A DNA stretch of 64,000 bases, from positions 496,001 through 560,000 of the forward strand of contig NC_088936.1 in assembly GCF_033473495.1 (NCBI RefSeq), read 5' to 3'. This DNA is from Cercospora beticola (taxonomy: Eukaryota > Ascomycota > Dothideomycetes > Mycosphaerellales > Mycosphaerellaceae). A program made the translations under genes and the position numbers. A model generated the notes under the pieces. That model saw only the letters and a program-made list of their open reading frames with translations. It was not told where the DNA came from and searched no databases. Shown here in pieces: positions 32,791-42,974 of this stretch. Within the stretch, counting starts at the first letter, position 1; each line of letters starts with the position of its first letter.

Positions 32791-35214
32791 ATGCCTGATG
32801 CAATGCCCAAGAGACGGCAACCAATATCCTGCGAGCCATGTCGGACACGAAAAATCCGCTGTTCTCGAGATAGGCAGCCATGCTCGACATGTACGTAGTG
32901 CATGCGCCGCTGAAATGTGGTTCGCTAGTCGTGTCAGCTTTGATAAGTCATTGGTTCCATGACAGCCAGCGATGCTCCATGGATGAGTTGGAACACTCGC
33001 TTACAACTTCATTATTGTGTTAAGGCGTACGGAGGGGCGTCAGCTGCGTTTGGGTAAATCAACCCGTCTCCGCACCACGACCTCAGGATGCGGAGCTGTC
33101 GCCTGCCTCTTCGTCGACGGGTCCTACAAACACGGCATCGAACAATCATTCCGCAGACTTGGCTGAACGCGTTAGCAGACTAGAAGCTATGCTAAGGCAA
33201 CAAAACACGCACAGCTCTGCTCCTCCCTGGTCGAACGATACCAACCAGATCGTTGAACCAGTATCTCCGCCTTCAAGCTTCGATGATCGAGGGCTTGCAC
33301 GATCGAACCGGGATTTAGACGGCACTCTTCACGTTGACGAGAAAGGCTACGTTCGTTTCATTGCAGGCTCGCCGCAATGGCAGTCGTCACGACTCGCATC
33401 GATCGACGTGTCTGCGGGTGTTAGTGGAAGCATTGCCCACTTCCCGATTCACTCGATCAATACAACGTCTATGGAAGAGCTGGTCAGCGCATTGCCATCC
33501 CGTCTGCACTGTGCGGAATTGGTACAGATTTATTTTCAATCATATGCGTCTCTTTTTCATGTTCGTAAGTACAATACGACAGTTCTTTTCAGTCGCTCCG
33601 CAGCCAGATAGGTCCATAGCTTGTGACTTCTGGCTTGCTCAATGACGGCTCCAGAACGACGCACATGCCTCAGCCATCTGTCGACTGACGTGTTTGCCAG
33701 TACACGACCCCACTTTCCGGCGTCAATATGAAGAATTCGAGCAAACTCCTCACCATATCACACTGTCCTGGCTTGCACTCCTCTACGCCATACTCGGCGC
33801 GGCCGTCAATGCGCTCTCGGCCGATAGTCCACTTCTTGACCTCAGTCACAAGCAGCATCCGCTTGACAAGGTAGAAGAGTTGTCATCGCGATATCGAACT
33901 TTGGCAATGAGATGTCTCGAGGCTGACCACTATCTATGGAGACACAATGTCACGACTCTTCAGTCGTTGATTCTGCTGATATATAGCATCAATCATAGCC
34001 ACGGCCAGAGCTGGAACCTCCTTGGCCTCACTCACCATCTGGCGCTCTCGATTGGCTGTCACGTCGACCCAAGTCGCTTGAGCCTCGGTGCTGTACAATG
34101 CGAAGAACGAAGGCGATGCTGGGCCGCGCTCAAGATGCTCTACACACATCAGAATACAGCCATGGGCCACCCCGGGATAGCTCACGCCTACTTCCCATCC
34201 AACTGCCGTGCACCTGCGGACATTGACGATGATAATCTGCATACGGACACGTCCGACGATGCCCTGGAAAGCCTTTCGACCACTGGCGGCCCGACGCAAA
34301 TGACTTATCTTCTGAAAAAGTTCCGACTGTACGATATCTGCACTGATATTTGCGAACATGTTCTATGCAAGAGTTGCGGTCATCTTGCGCAAATACGTCG
34401 CCTCGATGGCGCCATTCAACGAGAACAACGATCATGGGACACACAGTTCTTCGCTATTGCCCGCACTGAGCAACAATTAGCGCCCCACCACAGAGCACAC
34501 GTAAACATTCTGCGATCTTACGCTCATCATCTCACATTATTGTTGCATCAGCAAATTATCCTCAGAACGAGCGACGCTGCGAACGATGAAGATGTCCTGC
34601 GATGGTCAAGCGTCCGTTGCTTGGACGCTGCAATGAGCATTTTGCATGTTCATGCTTATGTGCAGAACGTCCCGGAACTGCAACCTTACCAATGGTACAA
34701 TCATGGACTGGGCAGTTTTCACGCCTTCCATGCTACGGTGGTGCTGGTCATGATGTGCCAAAAAGGCTTGCATCAGAATCGCAAATATGCGATCGGCCCA
34801 GCATTGCGAGACTGCCACGCTCGATTCGCTGGCATGGGTCATCTGAGTCCATTCTGTGCCAAAGCTGCGCCTTTGCTGCAGATGCTCGTAGCTCAATTCG
34901 AGACTGCAGGTCAAATGATTGATCATGGCTCAGAACCCAACCGGAGACTGCAAGGGAGTCTAAATCTCCACCAGGGCAGCGGCACGAGCGATGCACAGAG
35001 GCATACCGCTTCATCGGAATTTGAAAACAACGCTCGTGAGGATTCTGGTGTGGCCGAGGTGCAAAACCTGCTCAATCACGATCCACCAGTCGTGAATGAT
35101 GAAAACATATTAGACTGGAATGAGCTCCTGGCCGAGATTCAGCCACAGCAATGGGTTAGCCCGGCAGTATTTCCACTGGAGCAATGGTTCAACGTGAGCA
35201 ATAATGAACGATGA
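32791..35214 (+). CDS. Zn2Cys6 transcriptional activator with fungal-specific TF domain
   Basis: Three exons, join(32791..32890,33025..33564,33701..35214), 717 residues. The first exon is only 100 bases and encodes most of the zinc cluster. The 134-nt intron splits a cysteine codon, and joining gives C14-x2-C17-x6-C24-x6-C31-x2-C34-x6-C41 (CEPCRTRKIRC...CSTCVRRGVSC). A leucine-rich dimerisation helix follows (LAERVSRLEAMLRQQ). The 136-nt second intron joins SLFHV to LHDPTFRRQYEEF, entering the middle homology domain (about 200-450), including LILLIYSINHSHGQSWNLLGLTHHLA and EERRRCWAALKML. The C-terminal end is acidic and aromatic (ENILDWNELLAEI), as in activation domains. It lies at the left border of a run of catabolic-type genes and is the obvious candidate local regulator. 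Effector unknown. Confidence 0.9.
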
Positions 35215-35665
35215 ACGGCAACAATTGGATACGTCATTCCAATACTGGCAATGACCCTGTTAGTCCGTGAGACTGGAACATGCGGCGGATGTCCGACACC
35301 AGGTTGAAGCCTCGTTCTGATCCAATTTCTCAGAGCAAGTGCCTACTAAATGCTTGTTGCAAGAATGAAGACGGCCTATCCGACGAATGCCGGCCGTATC
35401 TCAGACGAAGTACGGGCAGCTCACCGATTGCGATGCTGCGTCGAAGCGTTACAGGTACCACGAGCAAGCGTTGGCAAGCCTGCAGTACAAATGGCATGTG
35501 GAAGTAAGTGGGAGTGTGGAGACGCATGATAACAGCTCTTGGAAAGCCCTTGACTCGAAGAGACCTACAGCACACGCACTAAGATGCCGATTGCACGGTG
35601 CAGGGACGGGTGCCCTGGTGGTCTTCCCCGAGATGTGTCTGCCCAATAGTGCGGGACATGCTACT
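35215..35665. other. Convergent intergenic spacer
   Basis: Lies between the 3' ends of the activator and the fusion hydrolase. It should contain both terminators. Open frames here are antisense or chance. Confidence 0.4.
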
Positions 35666-37823
35666 CTACGAGAATGCTTTGAGACTATTGGCAACACCTT
35701 GGACATCTTCGAAAACATGCCAATGGCCAACATTCTGTAAGACAACGACACCCTTGCTGTTCTTCAGCTTCTCGCTGTAGCCCTGGCAAAGTGCCGGAGG
35801 GCTGACCTTATCCTCTGAACCCGTTACAATCAGCGTGTCAGCGGAAATCGCAGATAGATCCAGAGACTCTGTAGCACCAGCCAGCGCATCGCACGCTTTC
35901 GCATATCCCTCAGGATCTTGTGCCAGAAGCGACATGCGCACGGCGCTTATTGCAAGACCATTCTCTGATTGTGTCTTGGCGGAAGTTCCAGCTCCGACAA
36001 CAGCGTCCACGACGCCAGCCATTGTCTTCTGCCGCACGAGCGTAGCACGCGCTTTGTTATTCTTGCTTGCGGCTTCTGGAAGCGGGATCGGCGGAGGCCC
36101 GACGAGGATGAGTTTCTTGACCAGCTGTGGGTTGTCCAAGACGAATCTTATCGCCACGATGCAGCCCATTGAGTGTGCGAAAAGCGTGGCATCGGAGCCG
36201 GGGGCAATCCCAGCATTCTGGAAGACGTTTTTCAGATCGGTTGCGAGTGAGGCTATGGTGATGGTCGATAGCGGCGATGTGGGCGATTGGCCGTGGCCTT
36301 CGAAGTCGAACAGGTGCAGTGCATGGCTTTTGTCTAGGCCGGCGGCTTGAATGAGAGGTGTCCCTGGTCAGAAAAGGTCAAAAGTCAGCTTAGATCTTAC
36401 CAAATTCGAACACGCTGATCGTTGTGCTTACAGTAATCCGCCGTACCGCCAAGGCCATGGACGAAGACAGCTGGTGGACCGTTTTCTGCACCACGGCGTA
36501 GAACATTCAGAGGCTTTCCTCCAATGTCCGTTAGCCCTACTTTCGCATTCAAGCTCTTTCCGGCGTTCGCTACTGGCAGCGCCTTGAGTTGGTTCTGTTG
36601 CACACGCTGCAGAGTTGGGTTGGCGGCAGACTTCGAGGCGATTCTATTAGTGAGGGTGCCCAACCCTTCGATTGAGACTGCAACTTCATCTCCGGGGTTG
36701 AGCTGCAGTTGAGACACAAATGGTTAGCTTACGCCTGGAAGCCGCTGGAACGTCCGTTGCAGCACTGTGGGGTTTCACTCACGTATACCGGTGGGGTTCG
36801 ACCGATGCCAACGCCAGCGGGCTGTGTTCTCAAGTATCAGCAATGGTCTGGATTTTGTTTGGACGTCCGCAAGACTCACTGTGCCTGTGGCCAAGACGTC
36901 TCCTGGCATCAGGGTTTGTCCTTCAGACATCGTCTTGATGAGATAAGGAATGCCTGAGAGACACAGACGTTAGCCACCATCTCAGACAAGCGCTTTACCA
37001 TCTCGTCATTGGTCCGCGGGCTCTAATAGCGTTTTTGTCCTGAATTGCGGCCCCGTCTCTGTCGGCGACACCTACTGAAGATCAGATTATCAGTCGTCGC
37101 ATTTTGCCGCAGGTCACCATTGACTCTGGTCTGTACACGGAGTGCACCCGTGAAGCGATTCGCAGGAATGGCCACCGGACCCTACAACACTTTCACATTA
37201 GCGGAGCCAGTAGTGGACCCCATCGAGTTGCGTCAACCTACCATTGGGCAATAAGTGTCTGGAGACTTCCCGATATAGAATTGCTTATGGTCTCGTTGCC
37301 TTTCTCGGGCTGTCATATCATTGACGATAGTGTAGCCCCAGACATGTTTCATGGCATCCTGTTCCGAGATCTGGAATCCAGGCCTGCCGATTATCACGCC
37401 AAGTTCGCCCTCGAAATCTGCGCTCTGTGTGAAATCTGGATGAGGCAAGATTTCTTCACCGTCTGCAATGATGGATGTGAAACGCTTGGTGAAGATGACT
37501 GGATGGGTGGGTTGGTCCGCTTTGTCCGAGCTGTCGAACCCGGACTTGTTGAACTCGATTGCATGTTCTGCGTAGTTCTTGCCTACGCACAGAATGTCTC
37601 GGCCATTGATGGGAGCAAGGAGCCGGACTGTGTTGCGGGACAGTGGCTCTGAAAATGGAATTATGGTCGACTCGTCCAGGCTGATTACTTCATAAAGGTT
37701 CGAGAGTGGTGTGCCCGAAGGGTAAGCCAGAGGCTGGATCTGATCTCCGTCCAAGCTTCCGATACGCTCGACTCCGAGAGCTGGATCGACGTAGGCGCAG
37801 AACTGGTATTGCTTGGACGACAT
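35666..37823 (-). CDS. Fusion protein: FAH-family hydrolase/isomerase + alpha/beta hydrolase
   Basis: Six exons, complement(join(35666..36363,36432..36702,36783..36821,36880..36953,37076..37181,37242..37823)), all in phase, give 589 residues. Residues 1-290 form a fumarylacetoacetate-hydrolase-type domain (acylpyruvate hydrolases, 2-hydroxyhepta-2,4-dienedioate isomerases, oxaloacetate decarboxylases). It shows GKNYAEHA, metal ligands E138/E140 in DFEGELGV and D169 in VNDMTA, KSPDTYCPMGP, RVNGDLRQ, and the closing PAGVGIGRTPPVY and LNPGDEVAVSIEGLGTLTN. After a linker (about 290-335) comes an alpha/beta hydrolase: oxyanion HGLGG, GHGQSP, nucleophile S422 in AHSMG, D542 in GSEDKVSPP and H571 in VGHWHVFED. 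It is closest in look to 3-oxoadipate enol-lactonases and meta-cleavage hydrolases. The end of the first domain, the linker and the start of the second share one 271-nt exon, so the fusion does not depend on a guessed splice. Likely role: consecutive hydrolytic steps in aromatic or diketo-acid breakdown. Confidence 0.88.
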
Positions 37824-38423
37824 TTTCCAATGCAAGGACTGGGTATTACTTGATGGATTCGATGCTTCACTTGATCCAGCTTGTGATGTGTGGCAATCTC
37901 TTCTGTTTAATGGAAACAGAAAAATTGTTGCAACGCAATAGAGCTGCGGTGATAGCTCTTCCACTAGCGCCATTGCTCATGTGGGCCCGCCATATCGCGG
38001 TTCCCTGCGTTTCCCCTCAGGAACGAGCGGGACAGAAAGCGGACTTGCAGCCCTGCGCGGAGAAATAGCGGAGATCGAGTCGCTCGTTCCATGAGGCTGT
38101 CCACGTGGGCTACGCCAGCCAAACCAGTGAACCCAGGGTAAACCAACACTATTTCGTCAACCACGAAGCATAATTGCTCTCGTGTTCATCATTTCCGAGA
38201 TATGTCAGCCATCTCCGCGCAATGGCGCCCGTCCTTTGGTCCAGCAAGGAGGCTGGTGGAAAGCCAATGCTGGGATCGCAGTCGATGATAAACGAGGTCA
38301 ATAGACATGCCCTCATCGCAAGTCCAGTGTCAATTATTGAGGTCGTCACAACTCTCTGCAGCGTGCACATCAGAATTGCTCTTCCACGACCCCTCAGGTC
38401 TCCGTCACGATTGACCCCTGACG
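37824..38423. promoter_or_regulatory. Divergent promoter, fusion hydrolase / acetate permease
   Basis: 600 bases between the start codons. CGG triplets in the same orientation stand at 38040, 38058 and 38069, the last two as CGGAGA. This is the sort of site zinc-cluster activators bind. A link to the activator at 32791-35214 is inferred only. Confidence 0.4.
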
Positions 38424-39318
38424 ATGTCTTCGAACACATATGACCACGCATCCAAGACAGAGGCGATGTACAGTGAAACAGCGCCCGACAAGTTGGAAAG
38501 ACTGCGCACAGCAGGCGGTCACATCGATGATCGTGATCAACCATCCTTGCCTGTTGTCCATCGCAGCTTCGCCAATCCAGCGCCATTGGGACTACTTTCC
38601 TTCGCGACTGGTCTATTTCTCATCTCCATATACGGTGTGCATGCACGAGCAATCCAGACTCCCAATGTCATGATCGGAGTTCTTATGTTCTTCGGAGGAG
38701 TCTGTCAATTCATTGCTGGAATCATGGTAAGACACCTTCTCCCGAAAACGATCTATGATGGCTACTCTCACTCCAGTCGAGCACTTGAGCTTATACGCGT
38801 TTCTTGTCACAGGAGTTCGTGGCAGGCAATACCTTCGGCGCCACAGTCTTCCCCTCCTACGCCGCTTTCAATTTCAGCTATGCAATGGTCTACATTCCAG
38901 GTACTGGTATCCTCGCTTCGTACACCGACCAAGCGACTGGTCAGATACGTGCAGAGTTCTATGAAGCTCTAGCAATGTACGCATGGGCATGGTTCATTCT
39001 GACAGCTATCTACACCGTTGCCGCAATGCGAAGCTCTTGGGTGTTGTTCGCGACGCTCGCCCTTCTGGACATTGAGCTGTTGTTGCTCGGCGTTGGATAC
39101 ATGATGAACGATGGCGGCATTCTCACAGCGGCGAACTCCATTGGTTTTGTGGTTGCATTTCTGGCTTGTAAGTGATCGATCATCATCAATTTGTCACATT
39201 CAGGCCTTACTGGCTAACACATCCATTACTTGTAGATTGGGCTGGGTGCGCCGGGCTGTTCGCGGGAGGCTTGACTCCGATCAATTTACCAACATTTCCA
39301 ATGTACAAGCAAGATTGA
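38424..39318 (+). CDS. GPR1/FUN34/YaaH-family acetate permease
   Basis: Three exons, join(38424..38726,38813..39167,39236..39318), give 246 residues. Introns of 86 and 68 nt fall at GIM|EFVAGNTF and LA(Y)WAG in phase. The family (yeast Ady2, Aspergillus AcpA) imports acetate and related short monocarboxylates with protons across the plasma membrane. The signature NPAPLGL begins at N51. Six hydrophobic segments follow, with GVLMFFGGVCQFIAGIM, NTFGATVFPSYAAFNFSYA, AWFILTAIYTVAAMRSSW, VLFATLALLDIELLLLGVGY and a final WAGCAGLFAGGL. The N-terminal 50 residues are cytosolic and hydrophilic. The C-terminal tail is short. It is divergently transcribed from the FAH/alpha-beta hydrolase fusion, which suggests joint control and that acetate or a similar acid is part of the pathway. 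Confidence 0.93.
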
Positions 39319-39516
39319 AGGAGATATTATTGAGATAGTGTACAGTGCCTCTGCATGAGATTAAGTGAGAGAAGCGCAGCAAGGCCGTAGTAGCACGATG
39401 TCGGATCAGATGGCTATAGCACTATAGTGTCAGAGTCAACCACATTGTACACCGTGCAGACAATGGATGTGCGCGGTCATGAAGCACATCTACATCTTAC
39501 CACAGTACAGTATTGG

Positions 39517-40026
39517 CTACCACTCGTCCGCAGAGCCAATCATACTTGACCCAATAAACTGTTTGGGCTCTTGGAATCGATTCGTCACTCCCTTCGTCCT
39601 TCCCACCCTCAAAGATTCTCCGAACTCCTTCAGGTGCTCCCTATTATGAAATCGCCAGAATTGCCATGAGCAATCCTCGCCTCGGAAACTCTCAATCACA
39701 TCATTCCCGCCAGGATGCTCGTGCACGAATTCTGTACAGTCGTATACGATATTATCGACAACGATCCAGGTGCGCTGTTGATCTCTGTTGGCGGTCTTTT
39801 GAGCAAGGACAACTGAAGCGGGGATGAAGGGCAAGGAAGCCTCGCGGATGGATTTTGGCTGCAAAGGATATATTTGAGCCGGCGAGAGCTTAGCTGGATC
39901 ACCATGAATGTTGACGATCTCGATTTGTTCGGTGGACTCCTCCTTGATTTTGGCATCGCAAAGGTGAGTACCGCCCTGTGCGGGTCGATCTGCACCAGAA
40001 GAGGTTTTCAATCTGATCCAGCCCAT
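39517..40026 (-). CDS. Cytochrome b5-like haem-binding protein
   Basis: An intronless gene of 169 residues. Cytochrome b5 domains carry one haem between two histidines and shuttle electrons to oxygenases, desaturases or hydroxylases. The domain spans about 68-145. H104 in HEHPGG is the first axial ligand, and H127 or H131 in WRFHNREHL the second. WIVVDNIVYDCTEFVHEHPGG is a clear family core. The N-terminal 65 residues (with PAQIYPLQPKS) are unlike standard b5 and may be a partner-binding extension. No C-terminal membrane anchor is present, so it should be soluble. It converges with the acetate permease (198 bases between) and diverges from the amidohydrolase. A dedicated electron donor in this cluster would suit an oxygenase, but none is encoded nearby. 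Confidence 0.88.
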   Translation of the reverse strand: MGWIRLKTSSGADRPAQGGTHLCDAKIKEESTEQIEIVNIHGDPAKLSPAQIYPLQPKSIREASLPFIPASVVLAQKTANRDQQRTWIVVDNIVYDCTEFVHEHPGGNDVIESFRGEDCSWQFWRFHNREHLKEFGESLRVGRTKGVTNRFQEPKQFIGSSMIGSADEW

Positions 40027-40492
40027 CTTGACGAATTGCTGTGTAAGGCTGCGACTATGCGAGCTCGAATCCTTGTCGTGCGCGAAATCTATGTCCGCGC
40101 CACATCCGATGGAAGGTCAATAATTACGGCCAGATCTTTCAAATACCACGGTGGCTAATGCGGAGAGGGAGCATCCAACGGCTGTCCCCAGAAATTGGTG
40201 GTCTGAGGTTTGGTGGATGCCTGTGCTGTAGGATCCATATTCGAAGCCTTCTCCGCCTTCTCCGCGATCGCCACGCTCCTTCCCAAGTGTCACTCCACGA
40301 ACCGTAACCTTGACCCCGCTTTACGTGGCAAGCAGGTCCGCCAGGTACCATAGGCATTATACAAGTGAGACAAGGCTTCAACATGGACGTGCTTTCATCG
40401 TCACACTTATCATTACACAAGGTCGATCAGACTGATTAGCATCCAAATCAAAATCCATCAAAACCTAACTCCGAAGAGAATCATCAAGAATT
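40027..40492. promoter_or_regulatory. Divergent promoter, cytochrome b5-like / amidohydrolase
   Basis: 466 bases between start codons. CGG triplets occur at 40149 and 40161 (the latter CGGAGA), 9 bases apart, recalling the pattern in the neighbouring divergent promoter at 38.04-38.07 kb. Binding by the local zinc-cluster activator is possible but unproven. Confidence 0.35.
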
Positions 40493-42492
40493 ATGGCTCC
40501 AGCACGAGTGGAAGAGCCTCCCAACTCATGGCCAGCCTGGTCATCGGAGAAAAAGAACGACATGACAGACCAAGAGCCAGTGTACAAAGGACGACCTCGT
40601 AATCTGGAAGCGATTGATCAGATCAAATTTGACCCTTCGCTCCAACCGAAGCAATATGAAATGTTTGGGACGCATCCCGATAGCAAGATACTGTTCACAG
40701 ACGTGTAAGATGCTAGCCAGTAGGGATATCACGTACAGCATCGAATGAAGTCGCTGACGAAATGTCCGCAATAGTAACATCCTCGATTCGTCCGGAGCAG
40801 AGCCATATCGAGGAGATGTCCTGATCGAAGGTATTCATTGAATCGCATGGCAACTTGTTGCCTCTCTAAAGGACAGCCACTGACAGTATCCTTGATATAG
40901 GCGAGAAGATCACCCACGTTGGCCAAGTCCCTGACATCGACAACCTCAAATCATCTCCCAAGGTCCGCCACTTTCATGGCCGGGGACGAACACTTATGTC
41001 GGGCCTTGGAGACGCTCATACACATTTCACGTGGAACGGCGGAGATCTTGATCGACTCGGTGATCTCGGCGTAGAAGAACATACACTCTTGACCATGCGT
41101 AGTGCACAATGCTTCCTCGACTCAGGCTATACAATGTGCTTCGGGGCGGCTTCAGCCAAAGATCGACTAGATGTTGTGATTCGCGATGCGATCAATGCGG
41201 GAGACATCTCGGGTCCGAGGTATCTGGCCAATGCAAAGGAGATTGCCAGGCGAGGAGGGGAGTTGGTGGGAGGTATTACCGCATTCGCTGACGGCCCGGA
41301 GGAGATGAAGGAGACGGTGAAGAGGCATGCAGAAGAAATTGGGGCCGATAATATCAAGTTGAGTATGTCTGGGGAGGAGGTAGGTTCTTCGATGTTTGTA
41401 CCTCTTTCTTCCCTTCCAGTGCGCCTGCGTATAGACTTTTCTTTCGACCTGACATGTTCGCTCGGGTAATCTTACTGACAACGAGGTCGCTGCTATAATA
41501 GATCACAGAAATCCGCTCGGCTCAAGACTGCTACTTCACCGATGAAGAAACCGCCGCATGCGTAGAAGAGGGCCACCGTCTCGGCAAAAGACTTTGTGCT
41601 CACGCACGAGCTCGCGACTCGTTGAAGATGTGCGTCAAGCACGGCGTAGACGTGGTATGTGATACTTTGAGCCCCTTCCTCCTGCCAAAACTGACTCCCG
41701 CCACCAGATCTATCATGCCTCATACATTGACGACGAAGGCATGGAAATGCTCGAAAAATCCAAAACAAAGCATATTGTCGCACCAGGGATCAATTGGCTC
41801 TGGGCAACGCTATACGAAGCCGAAGCGTTCGGATATCCACATACCAAAGCCGAACAAGTCGGCTACCGAAAAGAGCTCGATGTCGCCGTAGCTGGTCTGC
41901 GTGAGATGCATCGTCGGGGAATTGTCGTCTTGCCAGGCGGTGACTATGGTTTCGGTAAGCCTTCTCCATCACGCATCTCGACACTCATTCACCAGCGTCA
42001 TTGAGATGCTAACTTTTCAACCAAGCATGGACTCCCCACGGCACCTACGCCCGCGATCTCGCCCACTTCGTTGACCTCCTGAAGTTCACTCCCCACGAAG
42101 CCATCCTCGCTGCCACACGAGGCGTAGCCGCACTCTTCATGCGCGGCCACGAACTGGGCCAGATCAAGCCGGGCTACTATGCCGATTGCATCCTCGTCGA
42201 TGGAAATCCCCTAGAAGATATCACGATCCTCCAAGATCACGATAAATTGAACGTCATCTGCATCAATGGCCGGGTGCATAAAGCCGGAAGAAAAGAATTT
42301 ATCCCGCCGCCTGTGTCGGGACAGGATGGCAATGCGCATGTGATTGTGCCGGATATGGAAGTGCCTGAGGTGAAGAGGGATATGTAAGTTTCACCGGTCG
42401 TCCCTTTCTTGTCTTGATGTGGTCGTTCGCAGTGATTTTTCAGAGCTCACGCTAACGATAATTGTGATCGCAATAGGCAGAAGAATTATTGA
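40493..42492 (+). CDS. Metal-dependent amidohydrolase (imidazolonepropionase/prolidase-like)
   Basis: Seven exons, join(40493..40704,40775..40830,40901..41379,41502..41654,41708..41954,42026..42383,42477..42492), 506 residues. All junctions keep phase; the last exon has only 16 bases (QKNY and stop). Amidohydrolases use a dinuclear or mononuclear metal site in a TIM barrel to hydrolyse amides, lactones or ring C-N bonds. All ligands are visible: H129 and H131 in GLGDAHTHF, K242 in NIKLSMSGEE (the usual carboxylated lysine), H283 in LCAHARA, H303 in IYHASYID and D379 in GGDYGFAWTPHG. The flanking beta-sandwich is formed by ILDSSGAEPYRGDVLIEGEKITHVG and GYYADCILVDGNPLEDI. It resembles cytosolic members annotated as imidazolonepropionase-like or Xaa-Pro dipeptidase-like hydrolases (the latter including ochratoxin-type amidases). 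Sequence alone does not fix the substrate. Confidence 0.93.
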
Positions 42493-42974
42493 TGAGTCGG
42501 TGACGGCCATGGTCGAGTAGTCGAAAGCCAAAATTGTATATAATAAGTTGTGCCTCTAGGGCGGCGGTTCCGAGAATGGTCATCTTCAATGGTAGACGCG
42601 CTCCGAAGTGTACCGCAGTGGTCGAAGTCCTCGTCAAGACAACGAAATCTAATGTGTTGCCTTTCTTGTGTTTCTGCGCACTTGCACGGGCTCGCAAGGT
42701 GAGGTGATGCTTTGGTAGTTGCTTGGTCGAGATCATTACCGGCTTTTCACCAAGCTCTCGCGACGCAGAATGGGAGTCGGCTATGAACAAGAACATGGTC
42801 GATATGGAGCTACCTAATCTGATTGCAAAGCCTATGCAGCGTCTAAGCAGATTTGAACCTACGCATATACATAACTTCGGCCCTGTCCTGCCGAAAGGTT
42901 TGGAGCATACGAGCGTCGGCGCTGGCTTCCGCTACAAAATGAATGTTGCCCATCAGCTCAGAACATTACTGAGC
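42493..42974. other. Convergent intergenic spacer
   Basis: Lies between the 3' ends of the amidohydrolase and the RING ligase. It contains a chance open frame that runs into the antisense of the RING gene. Nothing else is seen. Confidence 0.4.

Noticed and set aside
32454..32798. 114-codon plus-strand open frame between COG5 and the activator
   Set aside because: Begins at the COG5 start on the opposite strand and fills the divergent promoter; the activator's zinc-cluster exon is in another frame.
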